64,000 nt of DNA from an uncultured Bacteroidota bacterium (GTDB taxonomy: Bacteria > Bacteroidota > Bacteroidia > Bacteroidales > P3): positions 1 through 64,000 of the forward strand of contig CACYPU010000012.1 in the NCBI GenBank assembly GCA_902776365.1, in the 5' to 3' direction. A program made the translations under genes and the position numbers. The notes under the pieces are model-generated. The model had not been told where the DNA came from. It searched no databases and saw only the letters and a program-made list of their open reading frames with translations. Position 1 is the stretch's first letter. Every line of letters starts with the position of its first letter. Shown piece by piece: positions 14,511-24,212 of this stretch.

Positions 14511-17098
14511 TTCTTGTTTTTTGTTCTTTTCGACTTCTTGATTTTTTGGTTTTTAGGCTTTCTCCCATAGGCATGCTTCTCAATCAGGATGATGCAGACG
14601 CCGGCGAGGGCAAGAATCAGCAGCGGGACGACGATGTTGATGATTTGGTAGAAGGTGCGTTTTTCGTTGGCTTTGTCGGTGTCGAGTTTGCGCAGGGTGA
14701 AGTTCTTGTTGCGAACCGTCATGAGGTCTTCGTCGCCCGTCATGTAGTTCAACATGTTGAGTATGAGTTCGCGGTTGGCATAGCGGATTTTCCTGTAGAA
14801 GTCATAACCCACAGGATAGATGGTGCCTTCGTTGGGGTTGAACTGGTTCTTGATGATGTCGCCGTCGGAGACTACAATCATCTTCGTGGGTTTGCTCTTG
14901 TCGCGGAACCCCATGGATTTTTCCATCACGAATTCAGGAGCCAGCCGATTGCGCCAAGCGGAGTGGAATTCACCTTCCAGCAACACCGCCACAGGGACAA
15001 GGCTGCGGGTAAACATCCTACGGTCGGGCTGCACCAGGGCGTCGGTGACGTCAATCATGGCCGGTGCGCTCTTGGTGCGTGTGAATTCAGAGGTAGTGAG
15101 CAGCACGGTTTTCTTGGTGTTGTTTTGTATGGTATCGATGCTGCTGATGAACTCCGCCTTGATGAGGTCGAGGTTCTTCACGATGGGATGGTCGGTGCGG
15201 GGCACGAGTTCGGGGTAGTAGAACCAGGGACGGAACTCGTAGCGCGGCTTGTTGCCGACAAGTTCGACAGGCATAGGGATGAGCTGGCTCACAATATCCA
15301 TGAGGATGTCGGAATTGATGCGGACGCCGTAGGTGAAGAGCATCTCGTCGAGACGTCCCAGAGGGTAGCGTGTCGCTATGGCCTGGCCGCGGTTGGCAAG
15401 GCTGTCCATCTCGGCATTCATGGGGTCGATGAACCATATCACCTTACCTCCGTACATGATATACTGGTCGAGGATGAAGAGGTCTTGGTCTGTGAACGGC
15501 TGCGTGGGTTTGGCCACTATCAGCAAGTCGTACTTGTTGATGAAATGGTAAGTGGAGTCTTTCTTGTTCAGTGTGTGTGCCGTCAGCGCCTCTATCTGTC
15601 CGTCAATGGTGACTTCCTCGATGGTGTAGTATTCATCCATGGCCTGGGCGATGTCGTAGATGGCAGCACCCGACAGCTCCCCATGCCCTTGCAGGAAGGC
15701 CACCGAGGGTCTCTTCAGGCGCGTCAGATTACGGATGGCGTGGATGAATTCGTATTCGAGGTTTTGGATGGAGTTGTTGATGATGTCGCTGATGTCACGG
15801 ATGTATTGCTGGTTGTGGACCAGGGAGATGGCGGTGGAACGTCCCTTGTAGGTAATCTCTGCGCCGGGCAGCAGGGTCAGGGTTCTCACACTGTTGCCCT
15901 CCTTCAACTGCTCCTGCATGGGGTAGACCCCTTTCTGCATCATCTTCTGATAGATTACTTGGCGCTCCTCGTCGTTGAATTCTTTCTCGTTGTTGGGGTC
16001 GATGAATTCGAAGGTGATGTTTTTGTTGTAAGCATGGAACTGGTTGAGTATTTCGCGAGTCTCGTCATGCAGCCGCTTGTAGTCGGCCGACATCTCGCCG
16101 TCGAGGTATACCTTCACCAGAAGTGTTTCGTCGATGTTTTTCAGGTATTTTTCCGTCTCGTCCGACAGCGAATAGCGTTTTTCTGCTGTCAGGTCGAAGC
16201 GGGTGTAGAGATAGTGGCTGCCGAAGTTCAACCCCAGCACGGCAATCAGCGCTACGGTGAGTTCCAGCCAGTTGCTGAGCTTGAGATTGAAGCGTTTGGT
16301 TTTTCTCAGGTTCCACCCATTCCACAGACGGCTCTGGAGCACCATACGTGTGGCCATCACGAAAATCACTATCACGCCGGCGAAGTATACCACGTCGCGG
16401 GTGTCCACCACACCGCGGCTGATGCTGTCGTAGTGGTCTTTAAGTCCCAGACTTTTTACGAAGAGGTTGAAATTGCCGCCGAACAGCCCCATGTTGTACA
16501 GGAGTTCGAAACCCATATACATCACGAAGCTCAGCAATGCCGCCAGGATGAACGATACAATCTGGTTCTTGGTCAGCGAGCTGCAGAACAAGCCAATGGC
16601 AACAAAGGTGCCACCGAGCATCAACAGGCCGAAGTAGGAGCCGATGACGCTGCCAGTGTCGATATTTCCCGGATGAGGATATCCCAGCGAGTAGACGCTG
16701 AAGTAGTATACCAGCGTGGGCAGCAGCGAGATGAGCACCAGTGCCCATGCCGCCAAGAATTTAGCCCACACGATGGTCCAGTCGCCTAGGGGGCGGGTCA
16801 TGAGGGTCTCCAGGGTGCCGGCGCGCCGTTCTTCGGCAATCTGCCTCATGGTGATGGCGGGAATGAGGAAGAGGTAGAGCAGGGGGCCGATGAAGAACAG
16901 GCCGTCAATGCCGGCGTAACCGAAGTCGATGATATTCATCTCTCCGTTGAACACCCACAACATCAGTCCTGTGAGAATGAGAAACACCGCTATAGTGAGA
17001 TACCCCGTCAGCGATGAGAAGAAGGTTGCAAGTTCTTTCTTAAAAAGTGTGTACATTGTAGTTGTTGTCTTTACAGTTGCCTTGGCGCTCTTTTTCAT
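14507..17098 (-). CDS. GldF-GldG fusion (ABC permease plus GldG)
   Basis: An 863-residue protein. Residues about 15-260 form an ABC-2 type permease with six membrane helices (TLFKKELATFFSSLTGYLTI, then RRAGTLETLMTRPL), like GldF. After a further helix near 280-300 comes a GldG domain with YSLSDETEKYLKNIDE, VAFLQGHGELSG and YGGKVIWFIDPMNAE, and a C-terminal helix. In Flavobacterium GldA, F and G form an ABC transporter needed for gliding. In non-gliding Bacteroidales the substrate is unknown. No ATPase (gldA) gene is nearby. The ATG at 17098 overlaps the preceding stop by four bases; Met15 is an alternative start. Confidence 0.88.
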   Translation of the reverse strand: MKKSAKATVKTTTTMYTLFKKELATFFSSLTGYLTIAVFLILTGLMLWVFNGEMNIIDFGYAGIDGLFFIGPLLYLFLIPAITMRQIAEERRAGTLETLMTRPLGDWTIVWAKFLAAWALVLISLLPTLVYYFSVYSLGYPHPGNIDTGSVIGSYFGLLMLGGTFVAIGLFCSSLTKNQIVSFILAALLSFVMYMGFELLYNMGLFGGNFNLFVKSLGLKDHYDSISRGVVDTRDVVYFAGVIVIFVMATRMVLQSRLWNGWNLRKTKRFNLKLSNWLELTVALIAVLGLNFGSHYLYTRFDLTAEKRYSLSDETEKYLKNIDETLLVKVYLDGEMSADYKRLHDETREILNQFHAYNKNITFEFIDPNNEKEFNDEERQVIYQKMMQKGVYPMQEQLKEGNSVRTLTLLPGAEITYKGRSTAISLVHNQQYIRDISDIINNSIQNLEYEFIHAIRNLTRLKRPSVAFLQGHGELSGAAIYDIAQAMDEYYTIEEVTIDGQIEALTAHTLNKKDSTYHFINKYDLLIVAKPTQPFTDQDLFILDQYIMYGGKVIWFIDPMNAEMDSLANRGQAIATRYPLGRLDEMLFTYGVRINSDILMDIVSQLIPMPVELVGNKPRYEFRPWFYYPELVPRTDHPIVKNLDLIKAEFISSIDTIQNNTKKTVLLTTSEFTRTKSAPAMIDVTDALVQPDRRMFTRSLVPVAVLLEGEFHSAWRNRLAPEFVMEKSMGFRDKSKPTKMIVVSDGDIIKNQFNPNEGTIYPVGYDFYRKIRYANRELILNMLNYMTGDEDLMTVRNKNFTLRKLDTDKANEKRTFYQIINIVVPLLILALAGVCIILIEKHAYGRKPKNQKIKKSKRTKNKK

Positions 17099-18594
17099 TC
17101 TTCAAATCGCAGCGCTTTGCTCTTCATACTGCGTCCCATGTAGAATCCGTCGCAGAGTTCCCTCACGGTCTCCACGGTCACCTGAGTCGTGTTGGTCAGT
17201 ATTTTGCGGTCGATGTTCTCCCAGATGTCGCTCGACACATGGTTGTGATGCAGTCCGTTCAAGGTGGTGAACACCAGCGAGGGGATTCCGATTTGGTCGA
17301 AACCGCGGGCGTCGCCGCGGGGAGCCATCTTCTCGCCACCCTTCCAAATCAGGCTGTGGTTGGCCTCGTCGCGTTTCTGTGCAATCTCCCAAAGCGTTGG
17401 ATAGCAGGCGTCGCCCAGCACCACGATGCTGTCGCCATAGCCGATGTTCTGCACATTGACGAAAGCCTCCACGTCTCTCAGGTCCTTGAAGTTGCGTAGG
17501 AAGATGCGCGAACCCAGCCACTGCTGTTCGCTGCCGCTGAACAGCACAAAGGCGATGCTGCGGCGTGGACGGAAACGCTCCTGCGACAGCAGGCGGGCGG
17601 TCTCAAGCACGGCAGCCACACCCGAGGCGTTGATGTCGGCACCGGGGAAGAGAGCGGTCTCGCCCTGTATGCCTGCATGGTCGAGGCTGGCTCCCACTAC
17701 GATAAGTTCGTCGTTATAGCGGCGGTCGTAGCCTTTCAGTATGCCGATGACATTGCCGGTCACTGCACGCTGGCGGTAGATGGCGTTGACATCGATTTCG
17801 GCTCTCTTGCGCAGCGCAAAGGAGGCGATTTTATGCTCTTTGTTGATGGTCTGCAGGGCATCGTCGAAAGCTGTCGATTCGTCGAGGAACAGCTCACGGC
17901 CGCTGTCGAGGGTCAGGTGCAGGATAGGGAAGGTGGCCAAGTGGGGCAGCGCACCACAGTAGATGCGGCTCTGCGGTTCATATGGCAGACAACTGGGGCT
18001 CATGTTGATGGCCAGCATGCCCAGGGCGCCGTGTCTCTCGGCGGTGCGGGCTTTGTCGCGCAGCGTGGCATAGCGTTCGCCTACGCGGGCAGGAAGCCAC
18101 GACCCTTCGGGAAGGCCCGTTAGCACAATGACGATTTTGCCTTTGACATCGACATACTTGTAGTCGTTCAGCACTTCGTCGTCGATGCCATAGCCCACAA
18201 ACACCATCTGGGCGTCGACATAGCCGCGGCCAGTCATGCCCGCGCAGCAGAAGTCATTACCCAGAATGAAGGTGCGACGGTCTTTCGTGCCGGGGAGATA
18301 AACGTTGAACTTGCAGTTTTCCACCTCGTTGCACTCCACCTCGAAGAGTTGTTCGCTGACGCTTACGCCATAGCTTCTCAACACTCGTTCCACATACGCT
18401 ACCGCCTCGTTGTATCCGCGGGTGCCTGCCAAGCGCCCTTCATAGGTCTCTGACGACAGCTCGGTGATGTGCTTCATGATTGAGTCTTCCTCAACCACAG
18501 GCATTGCCAAAGGCTCGATGGTTTGGCTCTGGACGTTTATATTCCAGCCACAGGCCAGCGCCATTGTCAGTATCCAAATTCCCTTTTTTATCAT
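17095..18594 (-). CDS. M28-family peptidase-like protein, probably inactive
   Basis: A 499-residue exported protein with a signal peptide (to about residue 23), a PA-like insert around 110-200 and an M28 aminopeptidase-type domain. Key positions differ from active members. The GAHYDH motif reads GASLDH, so the first zinc His is Ser303. The GEE motif reads GSE, so the general-base Glu is Ser355, although Glu356 remains. The NxD motif near 380 reads VNVQN, so the third Asp is Gln382. Asp320 (PGADINASG) and the C-terminal His pair at 449-450 remain. It is first in the GldFG operon, so a structural or ligand-binding role there is plausible. Confidence 0.8.
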   Translation of the reverse strand: MIKKGIWILTMALACGWNINVQSQTIEPLAMPVVEEDSIMKHITELSSETYEGRLAGTRGYNEAVAYVERVLRSYGVSVSEQLFEVECNEVENCKFNVYLPGTKDRRTFILGNDFCCAGMTGRGYVDAQMVFVGYGIDDEVLNDYKYVDVKGKIVIVLTGLPEGSWLPARVGERYATLRDKARTAERHGALGMLAINMSPSCLPYEPQSRIYCGALPHLATFPILHLTLDSGRELFLDESTAFDDALQTINKEHKIASFALRKRAEIDVNAIYRQRAVTGNVIGILKGYDRRYNDELIVVGASLDHAGIQGETALFPGADINASGVAAVLETARLLSQERFRPRRSIAFVLFSGSEQQWLGSRIFLRNFKDLRDVEAFVNVQNIGYGDSIVVLGDACYPTLWEIAQKRDEANHSLIWKGGEKMAPRGDARGFDQIGIPSLVFTTLNGLHHNHVSSDIWENIDRKILTNTTQVTVETVRELCDGFYMGRSMKSKALRFEE

Positions 18595-18672
18595 GGTTTA
18601 TTATTTATTATGTTATTTCAATCGTATGATATTCAATGTACTATAGCCTTGTGTGTGTACACAAAGCGCATA

Positions 18673-18680
18673 CAAATATA
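18673..18680 (-). promoter_or_regulatory. Promoter of the M28-GldFG-surE-lpxB operon
   Basis: Minus strand TATATTTG matches TAnnTTTG and lies about 80 bases before the M28-like start. It is the only clear promoter seen for the leftward cluster down to 9.9 kb. Confidence 0.55.
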
Positions 18681-18730
18681 CGAATATTTTTTAAACTCGT
18701 AGACTTTTTGTCTTTTGGCCTTTTCGACGC

Positions 18731-19768
18731 TTACTGATTCATCTCATGCAGCAGTTTGTCGAGATTCGGCGTGAGGATAATCTCGGTGCGTCGGTTGGCG
18801 GCCTTGCCTTCGGGGGTGCTGTTCGAGGCTTTGGGTGCATATTCACCATGGCCGCAGGCTTCGATACGGGCGGGATTGATATGGGGGCCGTGCTGCAGCA
18901 GCAGCTTCACGATGGCGGTGGCACGCATCACGCTGAGGTCCCAGTTATCTTTCACTGCCGACGAGCCACGGTAGGCATCGTTGTCGGTATGGCCTTCCAC
19001 CATGATATTCAGCGTGGTGTCTTGCTCCAGCACTTTGGCCAGCTCTTTGATGGCATTGGCGCCCTCTTTGGATACCGTCCAGCTGGCGGAAGCGAACATC
19101 AGCTTGTTCTCCATCGACACATACACCTTGCCATCTTTAGTCTCGATTTTCAGTCCTTTGTCGGCAAAGCCCACCAAGGCGTTGGTTACCGAGTTTCTCA
19201 CGGCCTCCAGTTCGCGCTCCTTGGCCTCCAGCTGGGCACGGGTGGCTGCTTCCTCCCGTTCCAGTTCCTGCTGCCTGGCAATCAGCTCTTGCTGTCTGGC
19301 AATGAATTCACTGCGTTGCAATTGGAAGGCTTCCTGCTGCTCTCTCAGTTCGGTCTCTTTCTGCTCGATTTCACGCTCTTTGTTGTTCAGCTCCTTGGTG
19401 CGGGCGGAGAGGAGGTTCTGGGTGCGTGTGAGGTCCCGGTTCTTGCCAGCCACTTCCTGCGTATAGTTCTCCAAGGTGGTGTCGTAGTGGTGCTGCATCT
19501 GTTCGATACGGCGCTCGAGGCTGTCTACGGTTCCCTCGCACTGCTGCTTTTCGGCCGACAGCGCGCTGAAATCGCTGGTAAGTGCGTTGTTTGTCTTGGT
19601 GAGATTGGCGTTGCTCTCCCTCAACTCGTCGCGTTCCTGAAGGGTCAGTTTGTATTGCTTGGCAGTCTGGTCATATTTGGCCTGAAGGTTTTCGTGCTCA
19701 CTCAGCGACACGCACGAGGAGAGCGCCATAATTCCCAAAATTCCAGTGAAAAGAATTGTTTTTTTCAT
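18731..19768 (-). CDS. OmpA-family peptidoglycan-associated lipoprotein
   Basis: A 345-residue lipoprotein with lipobox MALSSC (Cys19). Residues 25-205 are a long, Gln/Glu-rich coiled coil (repeats such as RQQELIARQQELEREEA). The C-terminal OmpA domain carries the peptidoglycan-binding pattern VEGHTDNDAYRG...NWDLSVMRATAIV. The design suggests an outer-membrane anchor reaching across the periplasm to the cell wall. It is encoded alone, divergent from the ClC gene. A short three-fold KQTELREQQE-like tract suggests internal repeat expansion in the coil. Confidence 0.9.
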   Translation of the reverse strand: MKKTILFTGILGIMALSSCVSLSEHENLQAKYDQTAKQYKLTLQERDELRESNANLTKTNNALTSDFSALSAEKQQCEGTVDSLERRIEQMQHHYDTTLENYTQEVAGKNRDLTRTQNLLSARTKELNNKEREIEQKETELREQQEAFQLQRSEFIARQQELIARQQELEREEAATRAQLEAKERELEAVRNSVTNALVGFADKGLKIETKDGKVYVSMENKLMFASASWTVSKEGANAIKELAKVLEQDTTLNIMVEGHTDNDAYRGSSAVKDNWDLSVMRATAIVKLLLQHGPHINPARIEACGHGEYAPKASNSTPEGKAANRRTEIILTPNLDKLLHEMNQ

Positions 19769-19852
19769 ATTTTTCTTTTTTCTTTATTTCTATTTCAAAT
19801 CGAAAAAAATGTTATTTTTTATTAAAGTATAACGCAGTTCAATTATTTTTCG

Positions 19853-19860
19853 TATTTTTG
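19853..19860 (+). promoter_or_regulatory. Bacteroidetes-type promoter of the ClC gene
   Basis: TATTTTTG followed by CA, 22 bases before the ATG at 19883. The leader is very short, typical of this promoter class in the window. Confidence 0.65.
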
Positions 19861-19882
19861 CACCCAAATTTTTTTGAACGAG

Positions 19883-21676
19883 ATGTCTTTTTATACCACC
19901 CTCCACCGTTGGCGCCTGCGCCATGTGAGCGAGCAGAATATGCTTCTTCTGTTGGCTCTCGTGGTAGGTATTTTGTCAGGCCTGGCAGGTGTGGCGCTGA
20001 AGACGCTGGTGCATTATGCCGGTGACTTGGTAACCCGCCTCTCCACCGGCTCTTCGGTCATCACCCAACACTCCTCGTTCATCATTATCTTCTTCTTGCC
20101 GTTGATAGGAATCCTGCTGACGGTGCTTTTCGTGAAATATATTGTCAAGGGTGACATCGGTCATGGGCTGCCCGGCGTGTTGCTGGCCATCAGCCGCAAG
20201 CGGTCCAACCTGCCGCCCAAGAATATGTATACCTCGCTCATCGCTTCCACCCTCACTGTGGCCTTCGGCGGCAGCGTAGGTCTCGAGGCCCCGATAGCTT
20301 CCACGGGCTCGGCCATCGGAAGCAACATCGGACGGTGGTTCCGTCTCAATGCCAAGAGCGTGCGTCTGCTGCTTGGTTGCGGCGCCGCCGGCGCCATTGC
20401 GGGCATCTTCAAGGCCCCGCTGGCGGGCATCCTGTTCGTGCTCGAGGTGTTCCTCTTTGACCTCACGGCCACCACGGCGCTGCCCTTGCTGATCTCGGCA
20501 CTCGCCGCCTCCACGGTGGCATACTTCCTCATGGGCACAGGGGTGCAGTTCAACTTCACCATCGGCGAGCCGTTCAACCTCTCGCAGATGCCTTTCTATA
20601 TGGTGCTGGGCGTTTTTTGCGCTGTCGTCTCCGTCTATTTCCTGCGGGTCACCGACCGTGTGGAGGGTTGGTTCGCCCATCGTAGCAACCCCTGGCTGCG
20701 CTGGGTGATAGGTGGCCTGCTGCTGGGCCTGCTGGTGGTGCTTTTCCCACCTCTCTACGGCGAAGGCTATGCGTCGCTCACCGCCCTGTTGCACGGCAGC
20801 AGCGACACCCTCTTCGCTGGCGCCCCCTACCAGCTCCTTACCGACAAACTCTGGGCGCCGCTGGCATTGCTGGCGCTGCTCATCGTCCTCAAGCCTGTGG
20901 CCACCGCCATCACCATCGGCTCTGGTGGCGTGGGCGGTACCTTCGGTCCCTCGTTGGTGCTGGGAGGCCTGAGCGGCTATTTCATCGCCCTGCTGAGCAA
21001 CACGTTGGGATTTTCTCCGCAGAACACTGCCAATTTCGCCCTCGTGGGCATGGCGGCGGTGATGACGGGTGTCATGCATGCACCCTTCATGGCTACCTTC
21101 CTCATCGCCGAAATCACTGGCGGCTACGGCCTGCTGGTGCCTCTGCTCACCGCCTCGGCGGTGACCTACCTCTGCATCACACCGTTCGAGCGCCACTCCA
21201 TCTACGCCCGCAAACTCGCCGAGCGTGGCGACCTCCTCACCCACGACAAGGATGCCTCCGCCTGGCGCCTGCTTAATATGCAGTCGCTCATCGAGACCAA
21301 CTTCGTCATCGTCCGCTCCGGCGACAAGTTGCGCGACCTCGTCGACGCCATCCAGAACTCCAAACGCAACCTCTTCCCGGTGCTCAGCGAAGACGACAAG
21401 TTCCTCGGCGTCATCGTCCTTGACGATGTCCGAAAGATTATGTTCCGTCCGGAACTATACGATACCGTGATTGTCGATGAATTGATGCATCCCCTCTCCG
21501 AAGGCGACCTCGTGCGCAGCAGCGACAGTCTCAGCGATGTCGTGGAGAAATTCCGTGTCGGCAACCGCTACAACCTCGTCGTTATCGACGACACCCAGCG
21601 CTACCTTGGATTTCTCTCCCGCGCCAACACTTTCTCCGCCTACCGCCGCTTTATTTCCGCTACCAGTGACGAATAG
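19883..21676 (+). CDS. ClC-type chloride channel/antiporter with CBS pair
   Basis: A 597-residue ClC protein. The anion-path motifs are GDIGHGLPG, GGSVGLEAPIAS (its Glu corresponds to the gating glutamate of antiporters) and GGVGGTFGPSLV. About ten membrane helices precede a C-terminal pair of CBS domains (residues about 455-590) that could sense nucleotides. The ATG at 19883 is preferred over a TTG three codons upstream. A stretch near 20058-20085 (ITQHSSFII) resembles a decayed heptamer insertion between the first two helices. Substrate (Cl- or F-) cannot be told from sequence. Confidence 0.9.
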   Translation: MSFYTTLHRWRLRHVSEQNMLLLLALVVGILSGLAGVALKTLVHYAGDLVTRLSTGSSVITQHSSFIIIFFLPLIGILLTVLFVKYIVKGDIGHGLPGVLLAISRKRSNLPPKNMYTSLIASTLTVAFGGSVGLEAPIASTGSAIGSNIGRWFRLNAKSVRLLLGCGAAGAIAGIFKAPLAGILFVLEVFLFDLTATTALPLLISALAASTVAYFLMGTGVQFNFTIGEPFNLSQMPFYMVLGVFCAVVSVYFLRVTDRVEGWFAHRSNPWLRWVIGGLLLGLLVVLFPPLYGEGYASLTALLHGSSDTLFAGAPYQLLTDKLWAPLALLALLIVLKPVATAITIGSGGVGGTFGPSLVLGGLSGYFIALLSNTLGFSPQNTANFALVGMAAVMTGVMHAPFMATFLIAEITGGYGLLVPLLTASAVTYLCITPFERHSIYARKLAERGDLLTHDKDASAWRLLNMQSLIETNFVIVRSGDKLRDLVDAIQNSKRNLFPVLSEDDKFLGVIVLDDVRKIMFRPELYDTVIVDELMHPLSEGDLVRSSDSLSDVVEKFRVGNRYNLVVIDDTQRYLGFLSRANTFSAYRRFISATSDE

Positions 21677-21714
21677 TCTAATCTTTGAATCTGGTTTGGA
21701 TGCCGGCGTGATGA

Positions 21715-23154
21715 TTATTCGATTGATTCCTTCTTTTCGCTGTAAACATCGAGGGCGACGATGACGGCGGTGAAGGCCCAGAAGGGCACCGATAGTTTGT
21801 CGGTGTCGAGGAAGTTGTTGAAGACACCATGGATATAGTAGGTGAGGAGCGACAGCGTGAATGCCAGCGCCATACGTGCCAGATGCGGGTCTTTAGCGGT
21901 ACGGTAGACACGCACACCGGTGGCGAAGGTTGTGAGGAAGAGCAGCGCCACCAAGGCCACCCCCGGCACCCCCTGCTCGGTCATCGGACCGATGTATTCG
22001 CTATGGGCGTTGCCGAGGTCGCCGGCGTTGGTGCTGATGGTCGAGAGCTGGTAGCTGCGCTGGTAGCTGGCATAGAGGAACTGGTAGGTGCCTGGTCCGC
22101 AGCCCAGCACGGGACGCTCCTCCCACATGCGGAAGGCTGACGCCCAGCGGTTCAGACGCTCGAGGTTCGACGCGTCGGTCGAGATGTTCGAGATGCTCTT
22201 CACCTGGTCGGCCAGCGTGTAGCTCGAATCCTGATGGTTCTTGCCGAGCTTGTAGATGATGTCGTTCTGGTAGACGAAGAAAGCGCCCACGCCGAGGCCG
22301 AAGAGCAACACCATCCACTTCACCTTCATGCCCATGCGTATCAGCACGTAGACCCCGAGGACGCCCACCACACTGATCCAGGCCGCACGGCAGTAGCTGA
22401 AGAACAAGCCGACACACATGCCAGCAAAGAGTATCAGCGAGAGTACTCTTCGCCATCCTCTCATGCTGTGAGAGAAGATGAAGTAGAAGGCTGCCGGCAG
22501 CATCAGCGCGATGACGCAGCCATAGGCCGTATGGTCGTTGTAGAAGGGCTTCATCACGCGGTGCAGTGTCTGCAGGTCGCTGAAATTGCCGAGGGTCTTA
22601 GAGGTGGCGATGAGGATGACCACGCCGAGGCCGATGGCGTAGGCCCAGAAGAACTGGCCTATGCGACGCTGGTCTTTGAAAATCTGCGCCGCGGCGAAGA
22701 AGAACGGCACCACGAACCACACCCTCGCCAACAGGTATTTGAACGACACCCAAGGCAACTCCGAGGTGATGGAGGTGACGAGCATCCATATCAGCGACGC
22801 CAACAGCAGCAAGGTCACGGGGTGCCGCAGCAGCCGTGTGTCGTAGTTGTGTGCCACCAGCACGCGGAAGAAGAAAAGGGCCGTGAAGAGTATCATCATC
22901 GGCTCCACAGGCATCGACAGTTCCATGCCGGGCATCAGCGCCATGTTCACCGCGAAAGGCGTCAGCAGCGCCATGCAGAGCAAGCCTGTCTCCAGACGCG
23001 TCACGAAGAGCCACACCGCCAGCAGTGCCAGCGGCACCATCGCCACCGTAGCGTCACCCTTGTACCACAGGGCATAGGCCTCGCCAACGATGAACGCCAG
23101 CGTGACAGCCAATGCTACCAGCAGACCTCGGTTCTTCCTGAGCCAGACTTTCAT
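21715..23154 (-). CDS. O-antigen ligase-like polymerase (Wzy/WaaL superfamily)
   Basis: A 479-residue membrane protein with about ten to twelve helices and a large periplasmic loop between about residues 300 and 410 containing NRWASAFRMWEERPVLGCGPGTYQF and GNAHSEYIG. This pattern (RxxxW...PxxGxG...HN/HSxY) is the Wzy_C/O-antigen ligase signature. It probably joins or polymerises surface polysaccharide. The Wzz-like gene lies directly upstream in the same direction, which supports a polysaccharide role; no glycosyltransferases are nearby. Confidence 0.85.
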   Translation of the reverse strand: MKVWLRKNRGLLVALAVTLAFIVGEAYALWYKGDATVAMVPLALLAVWLFVTRLETGLLCMALLTPFAVNMALMPGMELSMPVEPMMILFTALFFFRVLVAHNYDTRLLRHPVTLLLLASLIWMLVTSITSELPWVSFKYLLARVWFVVPFFFAAAQIFKDQRRIGQFFWAYAIGLGVVILIATSKTLGNFSDLQTLHRVMKPFYNDHTAYGCVIALMLPAAFYFIFSHSMRGWRRVLSLILFAGMCVGLFFSYCRAAWISVVGVLGVYVLIRMGMKVKWMVLLFGLGVGAFFVYQNDIIYKLGKNHQDSSYTLADQVKSISNISTDASNLERLNRWASAFRMWEERPVLGCGPGTYQFLYASYQRSYQLSTISTNAGDLGNAHSEYIGPMTEQGVPGVALVALLFLTTFATGVRVYRTAKDPHLARMALAFTLSLLTYYIHGVFNNFLDTDKLSVPFWAFTAVIVALDVYSEKKESIE

Positions 23155-23162
23155 TGTTGTCT

Positions 23163-23202
23163 TTTCTTAGGTTTTCCTAGGATATCCTAGGCTTTCCTAT
23201 TC
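23163..23202. repeat. 10-base TTTCCTAGGA array
   Basis: About four copies of a TTTCCTAGGN-like decamer between the ligase and Wzz genes. The last unit overlaps the Wzz stop codon, so the array has contributed the gene's end. Confidence 0.7.
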
Positions 23203-24051
23203 TTCTTTCTTGGCGAAAATCAGCAGACAGAAGATGGCCACCACGACGGCGCCGAAGCTGCCGCCCAAGATGATGAGCAGACGTTTGGGATAAGCTTTTT
23301 TGTCGGCGGGAGTAGCCTCGTCAACACTATATTTATAGCTGACCTCGAGGTCCTTGTCGATGCGGGTTTGCGTGGCACGAGTCTGCAGGTCGGCCAATTG
23401 TGAGCATTTTTCGGCGATGAGCTTATCTCTCCATTCGGCTTTGGGTAGCTGTGCCAAAGAGTCGATTTCGCGCTCCATTGAGGCGCACACGCCGTCCATC
23501 ACTTCGGCTGCCGAGATGGCTCGGTCGTGGTGAATCTCGTGGCATAGCGTGTCGTACATCGTGGCGATATAGTTGGCGATGTCAGCGGCCCACTGCGGAT
23601 CTTGGTCCAGCACGCCAATTTCCACTCCCAGAAACTCCGTGCGCTTCACCGAGATGTTGCTCTGGTACTGCTCGTCGAGCTTGAAGAGTTTGTGATCGTT
23701 GTCAGCCGGGATGCCGTAATGCTCCATCAGATTAAAATGGTCGCACACGGCTTGTTCCATGCGCTTCGAGCTGAGAATCTGTATGGCATATTCGCAGTCG
23801 CGCTCAATTCCGTAGTCCATGAAGTCAAGGCTGTAATGGTAGTCCATAATGGCTTTGCTGAGGCGGTTCGAGTTGGTGGGGAATATCACCGCGCTCGACT
23901 TGTAGAGCGGTTTGATACACCAGGCGGCGACGGCCGAGCCGGCGGCACCCACCACAAATACTATCAGCAACACCTTCCACCAGCGGCCGAAGAAACGACG
24001 TGTGGCCTCATGGTCATAGCTATTTCCGAATCCTTTGCTATTTTCTTGCAT
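23197..24051 (-). CDS. Wzz-type chain-length determinant protein
   Basis: A 284-residue protein with two membrane helices (KVLLIVFVVGAAGSAVAAW near 24-42 and LLIILGGSFGAVVVAIFCLLIF at the end) flanking a periplasmic coiled-coil domain. The Wzz start pattern is visible (KPLYKSSAVIFPT). The ATG at 24051 (MQENSKGFG) is preferred over an in-frame start 34 codons upstream in AT-rich leader. Such proteins set the length of O-antigen or exopolysaccharide. It lies 42 bases upstream of the ligase-like gene. Confidence 0.8.
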   Translation of the reverse strand: MQENSKGFGNSYDHEATRRFFGRWWKVLLIVFVVGAAGSAVAAWCIKPLYKSSAVIFPTNSNRLSKAIMDYHYSLDFMDYGIERDCEYAIQILSSKRMEQAVCDHFNLMEHYGIPADNDHKLFKLDEQYQSNISVKRTEFLGVEIGVLDQDPQWAADIANYIATMYDTLCHEIHHDRAISAAEVMDGVCASMEREIDSLAQLPKAEWRDKLIAEKCSQLADLQTRATQTRIDKDLEVSYKYSVDEATPADKKAYPKRLLIILGGSFGAVVVAIFCLLIFAKKEE

Positions 24052-24212
24052 ACCTATATGTATTATATATATAATTGTGGATATAACGCATGTGACAATA
24101 TTATATTGTATGTACTTTAAAAATAGTTGTAAGATTTCACACCCTTTGCGCAACTATTATATAAAAAAGAAAAAAAATTGAAAAAAAATTTGGTCAGTTA
24201 AAAAAATAGTAT

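Noticed and set aside
14546-16789. A 747-codon open frame antisense to the GldFG gene
   Set aside because: It mirrors the sense gene exactly and has no recognisable domain.
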